Shown: positions 50,801 to 64,000 of the stretch, piece by piece
Layout of the letters: each line of letters opens with the position of its first letter
Position numbering within the stretch: the stretch's first letter is position 1
NCBI GenBank assembly: GCA_963556145.1
Contig: OY744463.1
Location: forward strand, 8,122,001-8,186,000
Reading direction: 5' to 3'
DNA length: 64,000 nt
From: Hygrocybe punicea
Lineage: Eukaryota > Basidiomycota > Agaricomycetes > Agaricales > Hygrophoraceae
Notes under the pieces: generated by a model
The model's input: only the letters and a program-made list of their open reading frames with translations
What the model was told of the DNA's origin: nothing
Database searches by the model: none
Position numbers and translations under genes: made by a program

Positions 50801-53800
50801 ATACACCATACAGCATTTTTTATAGCAAGAAGACAACCCAACTTTCAAATATTTGCGCACGTTTGGTCTCCACCCACATTTCGTGCCATCCCTCCTCATA
50901 CCATCCTCTTTCAGGGTCCTCGCCATCGCGATCCTGGACCCCGAATGCCCCCGGTGGACATCGCTTGCAGTGACTCATACATATGTCATATTTATACCCT
51001 TGTAATGGCTTTATCTTGTAACGCTTGCTTGGATATCACTTTCTTGCCCAAATGCGGTATGTGTTTCTCGTCCGCGGTCATTGTGGCTGCATTCACAGGG
51101 TTCAAAAACCCCTGGTTCGTGTCGATTGCATAACATTCCCATGGTCGGTTCTCCCTCGCAAACCACTGTTCCCACGATTGTGCACCCCGTATAGTCACTG
51201 CTTGCGAATGGAATCCAACCATGGGAAGCACAAACTGACCACGCAGATCGGGGAATAGGAGCCTGGCTTTCAGAATCTGAGACAATTTCGGCGATAGCTA
51301 CACAGGTTCTTCCCTGCAAACCAAATCGGCGAATGCTACCATCTGCCACCCAGGAAAGCTATTAGTCTGATGGATTGTGGTACCATTCGCCGGTAGTGGT
51401 GGGATCGGGATCACATGAACCTGGGCCACTGGAATCACATGACTGGCACACGTCCAGGATCACATGACCGACACCAGGATCACATGACTGCACAGCACTA
51501 CATAAGCGATCGTCACGTGACTGTATCAAGACTTACATGGCTGATACCTGTATTATATAATGATGGATCACATGACTGACACCCAGGATCACATGACTGG
51601 CGCATGCAGGATCACATGATCGACTTCTGGATCACATGATTGCACAGCATTACATAAGCGATCATCACGTGAGTGTATCATGACTCACATGATTGATATC
51701 TGTATTACATAACCATGGATCACGTGACTGAATCACATGATTATCACATGATTTGCCATCACGATCACATGAGTGCACAGCATTACATAAGCGATCGTGG
51801 CCATATATTTCAATTTCTGTCTTGCATAATACACTTGCTATATATGCATGTATATATATATAGATCGTACTGTTCTAACCTTCCGAGCAATGACGTTGTC
51901 AGACGAGCAACCTGCCGAGCACCTAATCGCGTTTAACCAGGTAATCATATGCTTATTTGTAGCACGGCTATCATACATAAGCCTAGTATGACTGGTATGA
52001 CTGGTATGTACTGATGCGAACGAATAGAGCCTATTTGCTGATGGTCGCCATGGCAACAGTGGCTTACCACATCGAACGGTGGTGACCATCACCCGATCGG
52101 TGGCTGCGAGTGTCACGAACATCACGAACGTCACAAATATGATCCTGGCTATAGATAATGACAGGAACATGTTGAAATGGGCTTGCTGGTGCATGTAACC
52201 GTTCGTTTCCACCCGAGAGCGTTCCTGGATGATCTCATCGCGTCCCCGGGCATCGAATACACCATACAGCATTTTTTATAGCAAGAAGACAACCCAACTT
52301 TCAAATATTTGCGCACGTTTGGTCTCCACCCACATTTCGTGCCATCCCTCCTCATACCATCCTCTTTCAGGGTCCTCGCCATCGCGATCCTGGACCCCGA
52401 ATGCCCCCGGTGGACATCGCTTGCAGTGACTCATACATATGTCATATTTATACCCTTGTAATGGCTTTATCTTGTAACGCTTGCTTGGATATCACTTTCT
52501 TGCCCAAATGCGGTATGTGTTTCTCGTCCGCGGTCATTGTGGCTGCATTCACAGGGTTCAAAAACCCCTGGTTCGTGTCGATTGCATAACATTCCCATGG
52601 TCGGTTCTCCCTCGCAAACCACTGTTCCCACGATTGTGCACCCCGTATAGTCACTGCTTGCGAATGGAATCCAACCATGGGAAGCACAAACTGACCACGC
52701 AGATCGGGGAATAGGAGCCTGGCTTTCAGAATCTGAGACAATTTCGGCGATAGCTACACAGGTTCTTCCCTGCAAACCAAATCGGCGAATGCTACCATCT
52801 GCCACCCAGGAAAGCTATTAGTCTGATGGATTGTGGTACCATTCGCCGGTAGTGGTGGGATCGGGATCACATGAACCTGGGCCACTGGAATCACATGACT
52901 GGCACACGTCCAGGATCACATGACCGACACCAGGATCACATGACTGCACAGCACTACATAAGCGATCGTCACGTGACTGTATCAAGACTTACATGGCTGA
53001 TACCTGTATTATATAATGATGGATCACATGACTGACACCCAGGATCACATGACTGGCGCATGCAGGATCACATGATCGACTTCTGGATCACATGATTGCA
53101 CAGCATTACATAAGCGATCATCACGTGAGTGTATCATGACTCACATGATTGATATCTGTATTACATAACCATGGATCACGTGACTGAATCACATGATTAT
53201 CACATGATTTGCCATCACGATCACATGAGTGCACAGCATTACATAAGCGATCGTGGCCATATATTTCAATTTCTGTCTTGCATAATACACTTGCTATATA
53301 TGCATGTATATATATATAGATCGTACTGTTCTAACCTTCCGAGCAATGACGTTGTCAGACGAGCAACCTGCCGAGCACCTAATCGCGTTTAACCAGGTAA
53401 TCATATGCTTATTTGTAGCACGGCTATCATACATAAGCCTAGTATGACTGGTATGACTGGTATGTACTGATGCGAACGAATAGAGCCTATTTGCTGATGG
53501 TCGCCATGGCAACAGTGGCTTACCACATCGAACGGTGGTGACCATCACCCGATCGGTGGCTGCGAGTGTCACGAACATCACGAACGTCACAAATATGATC
53601 CTGGCTATAGATAATGACAGGAACATGTTGAAATGGGCTTGCTGGTGCATGTAACCGTTCGTTTCCACCCGAGAGCGTTCCTGGATGATCTCATCGCGTC
53701 CCCGGGCATCGAATACACCATACAGCATTTTTTATAGCAAGAAGACAACCCAACTTTCAAATATTTGCGCACGTTTGGTCTCCACCCACATTTCGTGCCA

Positions 53801-56800
53801 TCCCTCCTCATACCATCCTCTTTCAGGGTCCTCGCCATCGCGATCCTGGACCCCGAATGCCCCCGGTGGACATCGCTTGCAGTGACTCATACATATGTCA
53901 TATTTATACCCTTGTAATGGCTTTATCTTGTAACGCTTGCTTGGATATCACTTTCTTGCCCAAATGCGGTATGTGTTTCTCGTCCGCGGTCATTGTGGCT
54001 GCATTCACAGGGTTCAAAAACCCCTGGTTCGTGTCGATTGCATAACATTCCCATGGTCGGTTCTCCCTCGCAAACCACTGTTCCCACGATTGTGCACCCC
54101 GTATAGTCACTGCTTGCGAATGGAATCCAACCATGGGAAGCACAAACTGACCACGCAGATCGGGGAATAGGAGCCTGGCTTTCAGAATCTGAGACAATTT
54201 CGGCGATAGCTACACAGGTTCTTCCCTGCAAACCAAATCGGCGAATGCTACCATCTGCCACCCAGGAAAGCTATTAGTCTGATGGATTGTGGTACCATTC
54301 GCCGGTAGTGGTGGGATCGGGATCACATGAACCTGGGCCACTGGAATCACATGACTGGCACACGTCCAGGATCACATGACCGACACCAGGATCACATGAC
54401 TGCACAGCACTACATAAGCGATCGTCACGTGACTGTATCAAGACTTACATGGCTGATACCTGTATTATATAATGATGGATCACATGACTGACACCCAGGA
54501 TCACATGACTGGCGCATGCAGGATCACATGATCGACTTCTGGATCACATGATTGCACAGCATTACATAAGCGATCATCACGTGAGTGTATCATGACTCAC
54601 ATGATTGATATCTGTATTACATAACCATGGATCACGTGACTGAATCACATGATTATCACATGATTTGCCATCACGATCACATGAGTGCACAGCATTACAT
54701 AAGCGATCGTGGCCATATATTTCAATTTCTGTCTTGCATAATACACTTGCTATATATGCATGTATATATATAGATCGTACTGTTCTAACCTTCCGAGCAA
54801 TGACGTTGTCAGACGAGCAACCTGCCGAGCACCTAATCGCGTTTAACCAGGTAATCATATGCTTATTTGTAGCACGGCTATCATACATAAGCCTAGTATG
54901 ACTGGTATGACTGGTATGTACTGATGCGAACGAATAGAGCCTATTTGCTGATGGTCGCCATGGCAACAGTGGCTTACCACATCGAACGGTGGTGACCATC
55001 ACCCGATCGGTGGCTGCGAGTGTCACGAACATCACGAACGTCACAAATATGATCCTGGCTATAGATAATGACAGGAACATGTTGAAATGGGCTTGCTGGT
55101 GCATGTAACCGTTCGTTTCCACCCGAGAGCGTTCCTGGATGATCTCATCGCGTCCCCGGGCATCGAATACACCATACAGCATTTTTTATAGCAAGAAGAC
55201 AACCCAACTTTCAAATATTTGCGCACGTTTGGTCTCCACCCACATTTCGTGCCATCCCTCCTCATACCATCCTCTTTCAGGGTCCTCGCCATCGCGATCC
55301 TGGACCCCGAATGCCCCCGGTGGACATCGCTTGCAGTGACTCATACATATGTCATATTTATACCCTTGTAATGGCTTTATCTTGTAACGCTTGCTTGGAT
55401 ATCACTTTCTTGCCCAAATGCGGTATGTGTTTCTCGTCCGCGGTCATTGTGGCTGCATTCACAGGGTTCAAAAACCCCTGGTTCGTGTCGATTGCATAAC
55501 ATTCCCATGGTCGGTTCTCCCTCGCAAACCACTGTTCCCACGATTGTGCACCCCGTATAGTCACTGCTTGCGAATGGAATCCAACCATGGGAAGCACAAA
55601 CTGACCACGCAGATCGGGGAATAGGAGCCTGGCTTTCAGAATCTGAGACAATTTCGGCGATAGCTACACAGGTTCTTCCCTGCAAACCAAATCGGCGAAT
55701 GCTACCATCTGCCACCCAGGAAAGCTATTAGTCTGATGGATTGTGGTACCATTCGCCGGTAGTGGTGGGATCGGGATCACATGAACCTGGGCCACTGGAA
55801 TCACATGACTGGCACACGTCCAGGATCACATGACCGACACCAGGATCACATGACTGCACAGCACTACATAAGCGATCGTCACGTGACTGTATCAAGACTT
55901 ACATGGCTGATACCTGTATTATATAATGATGGATCACATGACTGACACCCAGGATCACATGACTGGCGCATGCAGGATCACATGATCGACTTCTGGATCA
56001 CATGATTGCACAGCATTACATAAGCGATCATCACGTGAGTGTATCATGACTCACATGATTGATATCTGTATTACATAACCATGGATCACGTGACTGAATC
56101 ACATGATTATCACATGATTTGCCATCACGATCACATGAGTGCACAGCATTACATAAGCGATCGTGGCCATATATTTCAATTTCTGTCTTGCATAATACAC
56201 TTGCTATATATGCATGTATATATATATAGATCGTACTGTTCTAACCTTCCGAGCAATGACGTTGTCAGACGAGCAACCTGCCGAGCACCTAATCGCGTTT
56301 AACCAGGTAATCATATGCTTATTTGTAGCACGGCTATCATACATAAGCCTAGTATGACTGGTATGACTGGTATGTACTGATGCGAACGAATAGAGCCTAT
56401 TTGCTGATGGTCGCCATGGCAACAGTGGCTTACCACATCGAACGGTGGTGACCATCACCCGATCGGTGGCTGCGAGTGTCACGAACATCACGAACGTCAC
56501 AAATATGATCCTGGCTATAGATAATGACAGGAACATGTTGAAATGGGCTTGCTGGTGCATGTAACCGTTCGTTTCCACCCGAGAGCGTTCCTGGATGATC
56601 TCATCGCGTCCCCGGGCATCGAATACACCATACAGCATTTTTTATAGCAAGAAGACAACCCAACTTTCAAATATTTGCGCACGTTTGGTCTCCACCCACA
56701 TTTCGTGCCATCCCTCCTCATACCATCCTCTTTCAGGGTCCTCGCCATCGCGATCCTGGACCCCGAATGCCCCCGGTGGACATCGCTTGCAGTGACTCAT

Positions 56801-59800
56801 ACATATGTCATATTTATACCCTTGTAATGGCTTTATCTTGTAACGCTTGCTTGGATATCACTTTCTTGCCCAAATGCGGTATGTGTTTCTCGTCCGCGGT
56901 CATTGTGGCTGCATTCACAGGGTTCAAAAACCCCTGGTTCGTGTCGATTGCATAACATTCCCATGGTCGGTTCTCCCTCGCAAACCACTGTTCCCACGAT
57001 TGTGCACCCCGTATAGTCACTGCTTGCGAATGGAATCCAACCATGGGAAGCACAAACTGACCACGCAGATCGGGGAATAGGAGCCTGGCTTTCAGAATCT
57101 GAGACAATTTCGGCGATAGCTACACAGGTTCTTCCCTGCAAACCAAATCGGCGAATGCTACCATCTGCCACCCAGGAAAGCTATTAGTCTGATGGATTGT
57201 GGTACCATTCGCCGGTAGTGGTGGGATCGGGATCACATGAACCTGGGCCACTGGAATCACATGACTGGCACACGTCCAGGATCACATGACCGACACCAGG
57301 ATCACATGACTGCACAGCACTACATAAGCGATCGTCACGTGACTGTATCAAGACTTACATGGCTGATACCTGTATTATATAATGATGGATCACATGACTG
57401 ACACCCAGGATCACATGACTGGCGCATGCAGGATCACATGATCGACTTCTGGATCACATGATTGCACAGCATTACATAAGCGATCATCACGTGAGTGTAT
57501 CATGACTCACATGATTGATATCTGTATTACATAACCATGGATCACGTGACTGAATCACATGATTATCACATGATTTGCCATCACGATCACATGAGTGCAC
57601 AGCATTACATAAGCGATCGTGGCCATATATTTCAATTTCTGTCTTGCATAATACACTTGCTATATATGCATGTATATATATATAGATCGTACTGTTCTAA
57701 CCTTCCGAGCAATGACGTTGTCAGACGAGCAACCTGCCGAGCACCTAATCGCGTTTAACCAGGTAATCATATGCTTATTTGTAGCACGGCTATCATACAT
57801 AAGCCTAGTATGACTGGTATGACTGGTATGTACTGATGCGAACGAATAGAGCCTATTTGCTGATGGTCGCCATGGCAACAGTGGCTTACCACATCGAACG
57901 GTGGTGACCATCACCCGATCGGTGGCTGCGAGTGTCACGAACATCACGAACGTCACAAATATGATCCTGGCTATAGATAATGACAGGAACATGTTGAAAT
58001 GGGCTTGCTGGTGCATGTAACCGTTCGTTTCCACCCGAGAGCGTTCCTGGATGATCTCATCGCGTCCCCGGGCATCGAATACACCATACAGCATTTTTTA
58101 TAGCAAGAAGACAACCCAACTTTCAAATATTTGCGCACGTTTGGTCTCCACCCACATTTCGTGCCATCCCTCCTCATACCATCCTCTTTCAGGGTCCTCG
58201 CCATCGCGATCCTGGACCCCGAATGCCCCCGGTGGACATCGCTTGCAGTGACTCATACATATGTCATATTTATACCCTTGTAATGGCTTTATCTTGTAAC
58301 GCTTGCTTGGATATCACTTTCTTGCCCAAATGCGGTATGTGTTTCTCGTCCGCGGTCATTGTGGCTGCATTCACAGGGTTCAAAAACCCCTGGTTCGTGT
58401 CGATTGCATAACATTCCCATGGTCGGTTCTCCCTCGCAAACCACTGTTCCCACGATTGTGCACCCCGTATAGTCACTGCTTGCGAATGGAATCCAACCAT
58501 GGGAAGCACAAACTGACCACGCAGATCGGGGAATAGGAGCCTGGCTTTCAGAATCTGAGACAATTTCGGCGATAGCTACACAGGTTCTTCCCTGCAAACC
58601 AAATCGGCGAATGCTACCATCTGCCACCCAGGAAAGCTATTAGTCTGATGGATTGTGGTACCATTCGCCGGTAGTGGTGGGATCGGGATCACATGAACCT
58701 GGGCCACTGGAATCACATGACTGGCACACGTCCAGGATCACATGACCGACACCAGGATCACATGACTGCACAGCACTACATAAGCGATCGTCACGTGACT
58801 GTATCAAGACTTACATGGCTGATACCTGTATTATATAATGATGGATCACATGACTGACACCCAGGATCACATGACTGGCGCATGCAGGATCACATGATCG
58901 ACTTCTGGATCACATGATTGCACAGCATTACATAAGCGATCATCACGTGAGTGTATCATGACTCACATGATTGATATCTGTATTACATAACCATGGATCA
59001 CGTGACTGAATCACATGATTATCACATGATTTGCCATCACGATCACATGAGTGCACAGCATTACATAAGCGATCGTGGCCATATATTTCAATTTCTGTCT
59101 TGCATAATACACTTGCTATATATGCATGTATATATATATAGATCGTACTGTTCTAACCTTCCGAGCAATGACGTTGTCAGACGAGCAACCTGCCGAGCAC
59201 CTAATCGCGTTTAACCAGGTAATCATATGCTTATTTGTAGCACGGCTATCATACATAAGCCTAGTATGACTGGTATGACTGGTATGTACTGATGCGAACG
59301 AATAGAGCCTATTTGCTGATGGTCGCCATGGCAACAGTGGCTTACCACATCGAACGGTGGTGACCATCACCCGATCGGTGGCTGCGAGTGTCACGAACAT
59401 CACGAACGTCACAAATATGATCCTGGCTATAGATAATGACAGGAACATGTTGAAATGGGCTTGCTGGTGCATGTAACCGTTCGTTTCCACCCGAGAGCGT
59501 TCCTGGATGATCTCATCGCGTCCCCGGGCATCGAATACACCATACAGCATTTTTTATAGCAAGAAGACAACCCAACTTTCAAATATTTGCGCACGTTTGG
59601 TCTCCACCCACATTTCGTGCCATCCCTCCTCATACCATCCTCTTTCAGGGTCCTCGCCATCGCGATCCTGGACCCCGAATGCCCCCGGTGGACATCGCTT
59701 GCAGTGACTCATACATATGTCATATTTATACCCTTGTAATGGCTTTATCTTGTAACGCTTGCTTGGATATCACTTTCTTGCCCAAATGCGGTATGTGTTT

Positions 59801-62800
59801 CTCGTCCGCGGTCATTGTGGCTGCATTCACAGGGTTCAAAAACCCCTGGTTCGTGTCGATTGCATAACATTCCCATGGTCGGTTCTCCCTCGCAAACCAC
59901 TGTTCCCACGATTGTGCACCCCGTATAGTCACTGCTTGCGAATGGAATCCAACCATGGGAAGCACAAACTGACCACGCAGATCGGGGAATAGGAGCCTGG
60001 CTTTCAGAATCTGAGACAATTTCGGCGATAGCTACACAGGTTCTTCCCTGCAAACCAAATCGGCGAATGCTACCATCTGCCACCCAGGAAAGCTATTAGT
60101 CTGATGGATTGTGGTACCATTCGCCGGTAGTGGTGGGATCGGGATCACATGAACCTGGGCCACTGGAATCACATGACTGGCACACGTCCAGGATCACATG
60201 ACCGACACCAGGATCACATGACTGCACAGCACTACATAAGCGATCGTCACGTGACTGTATCAAGACTTACATGGCTGATACCTGTATTATATAATGATGG
60301 ATCACATGACTGACACCCAGGATCACATGACTGGCGCATGCAGGATCACATGATCGACTTCTGGATCACATGATTGCACAGCATTACATAAGCGATCATC
60401 ACGTGAGTGTATCATGACTCACATGATTGATATCTGTATTACATAACCATGGATCACGTGACTGAATCACATGATTATCACATGATTTGCCATCACGATC
60501 ACATGAGTGCACAGCATTACATAAGCGATCGTGGCCATATATTTCAATTTCTGTCTTGCATAATACACTTGCTATATATGCATGTATATATATATAGATC
60601 GTACTGTTCTAACCTTCCGAGCAATGACGTTGTCAGACGAGCAACCTGCCGAGCACCTAATCGCGTTTAACCAGGTAATCATATGCTTATTTGTAGCACG
60701 GCTATCATACATAAGCCTAGTATGACTGGTATGACTGGTATGTACTGATGCGAACGAATAGAGCCTATTTGCTGATGGTCGCCATGGCAACAGTGGCTTA
60801 CCACATCGAACGGTGGTGACCATCACCCGATCGGTGGCTGCGAGTGTCACGAACATCACGAACGTCACAAATATGATCCTGGCTATAGATAATGACAGGA
60901 ACATGTTGAAATGGGCTTGCTGGTGCATGTAACCGTTCGTTTCCACCCGAGAGCGTTCCTGGATGATCTCATCGCGTCCCCGGGCATCGAATACACCATA
61001 CAGCATTTTTTATAGCAAGAAGACAACCCAACTTTCAAATATTTGCGCACGTTTGGTCTCCACCCACATTTCGTGCCATCCCTCCTCATACCATCCTCTT
61101 TCAGGGTCCTCGCCATCGCGATCCTGGACCCCGAATGCCCCCGGTGGACATCGCTTGCAGTGACTCATACATATGTCATATTTATACCCTTGTAATGGCT
61201 TTATCTTGTAACGCTTGCTTGGATATCACTTTCTTGCCCAAATGCGGTATGTGTTTCTCGTCCGCGGTCATTGTGGCTGCATTCACAGGGTTCAAAAACC
61301 CCTGGTTCGTGTCGATTGCATAACATTCCCATGGTCGGTTCTCCCTCGCAAACCACTGTTCCCACGATTGTGCACCCCGTATAGTCACTGCTTGCGAATG
61401 GAATCCAACCATGGGAAGCACAAACTGACCACGCAGATCGGGGAATAGGAGCCTGGCTTTCAGAATCTGAGACAATTTCGGCGATAGCTACACAGGTTCT
61501 TCCCTGCAAACCAAATCGGCGAATGCTACCATCTGCCACCCAGGAAAGCTATTAGTCTGATGGATTGTGGTACCATTCGCCGGTAGTGGTGGGATCGGGA
61601 TCACATGAACCTGGGCCACTGGAATCACATGACTGGCACACGTCCAGGATCACATGACCGACACCAGGATCACATGACTGCACAGCACTACATAAGCGAT
61701 CGTCACGTGACTGTATCAAGACTTACATGGCTGATACCTGTATTATATAATGATGGATCACATGACTGACACCCAGGATCACATGACTGGCGCATGCAGG
61801 ATCACATGATCGACTTCTGGATCACATGATTGCACAGCATTACATAAGCGATCATCACGTGAGTGTATCATGACTCACATGATTGATATCTGTATTACAT
61901 AACCATGGATCACGTGACTGAATCACATGATTATCACATGATTTGCCATCACGATCACATGAGTGCACAGCATTACATAAGCGATCGTGGCCATATATTT
62001 CAATTTCTGTCTTGCATAATACACTTGCTATATATGCATGTATATATATATAGATCGTACTGTTCTAACCTTCCGAGCAATGACGTTGTCAGACGAGCAA
62101 CCTGCCGAGCACCTAATCGCGTTTAACCAGGTAATCATATGCTTATTTGTAGCACGGCTATCATACATAAGCCTAGTATGACTGGTATGACTGGTATGTA
62201 CTGATGCGAACGAATAGAGCCTATTTGCTGATGGTCGCCATGGCAACAGTGGCTTACCACATCGAACGGTGGTGACCATCACCCGATCGGTGGCTGCGAG
62301 TGTCACGAACATCACGAACGTCACAAATATGATCCTGGCTATAGATAATGACAGGAACATGTTGAAATGGGCTTGCTGGTGCATGTAACCGTTCGTTTCC
62401 ACCCGAGAGCGTTCCTGGATGATCTCATCGCGTCCCCGGGCATCGAATACACCATACAGCATTTTTTATAGCAAGAAGACAACCCAACTTTCAAATATTT
62501 GCGCACGTTTGGTCTCCACCCACATTTCGTGCCATCCCTCCTCATACCATCCTCTTTCAGGGTCCTCGCCATCGCGATCCTGGACCCCGAATGCCCCCGG
62601 TGGACATCGCTTGCAGTGACTCATACATATGTCATATTTATACCCTTGTAATGGCTTTATCTTGTAACGCTTGCTTGGATATCACTTTCTTGCCCAAATG
62701 CGGTATGTGTTTCTCGTCGCGGTCATTGTGGCTGCATTCACAGGGTTCAAAAACCCCTGGTTCGTGTCGATTGCATAACATTCCCATGGTCGGTTCTCCC

Positions 62801-64000
62801 TCGCAAACCACTGTTCCCACGATTGTGCACCCCGTATAGTCACTGCTTGCGAATGGAATCCAACCATGGGAAGCACAAACTGACCACGCAGATCGGGGAA
62901 TAGGAGCCTGGCTTTCAGAATCTGAGACAATTTCGGCGATAGCTACACAGGTTCTTCCCTGCAAACCAAATCGGCGAATGCTACCATCTGCCACCCAGGA
63001 AAGCTATTAGTCTGATGGATTGTGGTACCATTCGCCGGTAGTGGTGGGATCGGGATCACATGAACCTGGGCCACTGGAATCACATGACTGGCACACGTCC
63101 AGGATCACATGACCGACACCAGGATCACATGACTGCACAGCACTACATAAGCGATCGTCACGTGACTGTATCAAGACTTACATGGCTGATACCTGTATTA
63201 TATAATGATGGATCACATGACTGACACCCAGGATCACATGACTGGCGCATGCAGGATCACATGATCGACTTCTGGATCACATGATTGCACAGCATTACAT
63301 AAGCGATCATCACGTGAGTGTATCATGACTCACATGATTGATATCTGTATTACATAACCATGGATCACGTGACTGAATCACATGATTATCACATGATTTG
63401 CCATCACGATCACATGAGTGCACAGCATTACATAAGCGATCGTGGCCATATATTTCAATTTCTGTCTTGCATAATACACTTGCTATATATGCATGTATAT
63501 ATATATAGATCGTACTGTTCTAACCTTCCGAGCAATGACGTTGTCAGACGAGCAACCTGCCGAGCACCTAATCGCGTTTAACCAGGTAATCATATGCTTA
63601 TTTGTAGCACGGCTATCATACATAAGCCTAGTATGACTGGTATGACTGGTATGTACTGATGCGAACGAATAGAGCCTATTTGCCTGATGGTCGCCATGGC
63701 AACAGTGGCTTACCACATCGAACGGTGGTGACCATCACCCGAATCGGTGGCTGCGAGTGTCACGAACATCACGAACGTCACAAATATGATCCTGGCTATA
63801 GATAATGACAGGAACATGTTGAAATGGGCTTGCTGGTGCATGTAACCGTTCGTTTCCACCCGAGAGCGTTCCTGGATGATCTCATCGCGTCCCCCGGGCA
63901 TCGAATACACCATACAGCATTTTTTATAGCAAGAAGACAACCCAACTTTCAAATATTTGCGCACGTTTGGTCTCCACCCACATTTCGTGCCATCCCTCCT
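35869..64000 (-). repeat. 1456-bp satellite, minus-orientation array
   Basis: The same unit in reverse: a 937-bp partial (35869-36805); 18 full units whose 5' ends are at 38261, 39717, 41173, 42629, 44086, 45542, 46998, 48454, 49910, 51366, 52822, 54278, 55732, 57188, 58644, 60100, 61556 and 63011; and a 989-bp partial to the window end. Unit lengths are 1456 except 1457 (42630-44086, one extra G near 42659), 1454 (54279-55732, one TA fewer near 54770) and 1455 (61557-63011, one C lost near 62718). Substitutions are rare: the same C-to-T at about 39010 and 41923, and one at about 47290. Single-base insertions cluster after 63680. Each complete unit carries the decayed frame and the 15-motif cluster on the minus strand. 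The array continues beyond the window. Confidence 0.97.

Noticed and set aside
20126..64000. The many overlapping small open frames (60-144 codons) repeated in each satellite unit
   Set aside because: They recur only because the unit repeats. Most lie in frames that conflict with the single protein-like frame, start at GTG or TTG, or run through the motif cluster. I kept only the one coherent spliced frame as a pseudogene.

Overview
This is eukaryotic nuclear DNA, most likely from a mushroom-forming basidiomycete (Agaricomycetes). The coding signals are short exons separated by 49-59 nt GT-AG introns. The gene families are ones I know from Agaricomycete genomes: an OTT_1508-like deaminase, small bZIP-like proteins, an Hst3/Hst4-type sirtuin, and Ulp1-bearing repeated genes. 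There are no operons and no prokaryotic signals. Family calls are made from motifs read by eye.

Layout. Positions 1-20108 are gene-poor and repeat-rich. In order they hold: an unrecognised decayed minus-strand frame (about 800-1449); a decayed OTT_1508-like deaminase gene (1849-4263, minus); an apparently intact small bZIP-like gene (4424-4989, plus); its damaged convergent paralogue (5368-5845, minus); a hairpin element, a minisatellite and a 150-bp tandem repeat (6040-7370); a three-exon sirtuin gene (8456-9637, minus) with an altered NAD-binding motif; a 240-bp tandem exon-module array leading into a spliced gene (10690-12881, plus); a long decayed gene of a family I associate with basidiomycete mobile or multicopy DNA (13774-17144, plus); a convergent, frameshifted Ulp1/C48 protease gene (17582-18445, minus); and two minisatellites (18609-19745).

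Positions 20109-64000 are one 1456-bp satellite. Ten full units plus 1000 bp lie in plus orientation (20109-35668). A run of exactly 200 N follows (35669-35868). Then 937 bp, 18 full units and 989 bp lie in the opposite orientation (35869-64000). The units are almost identical. Each contains a decayed spliced protein-coding frame of about 300 codons, then a 361-bp block with 15 CAYGTGA motifs, the reverse complement of the RTCACRTG (Cbf1/CDEI-type bHLH) consensus.

The genes do not form an evident pathway. Most are damaged, and the premature stops fall mostly where a single C-to-T change would restore a sense codon (CGA to TGA, CAG to TAG, CAA to TAA). With the satellite, this suggests silenced, recombination-poor DNA such as pericentromeric or subtelomeric heterochromatin; that is inference. 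The orientation switch at the N gap may be a scaffolding choice rather than real structure.
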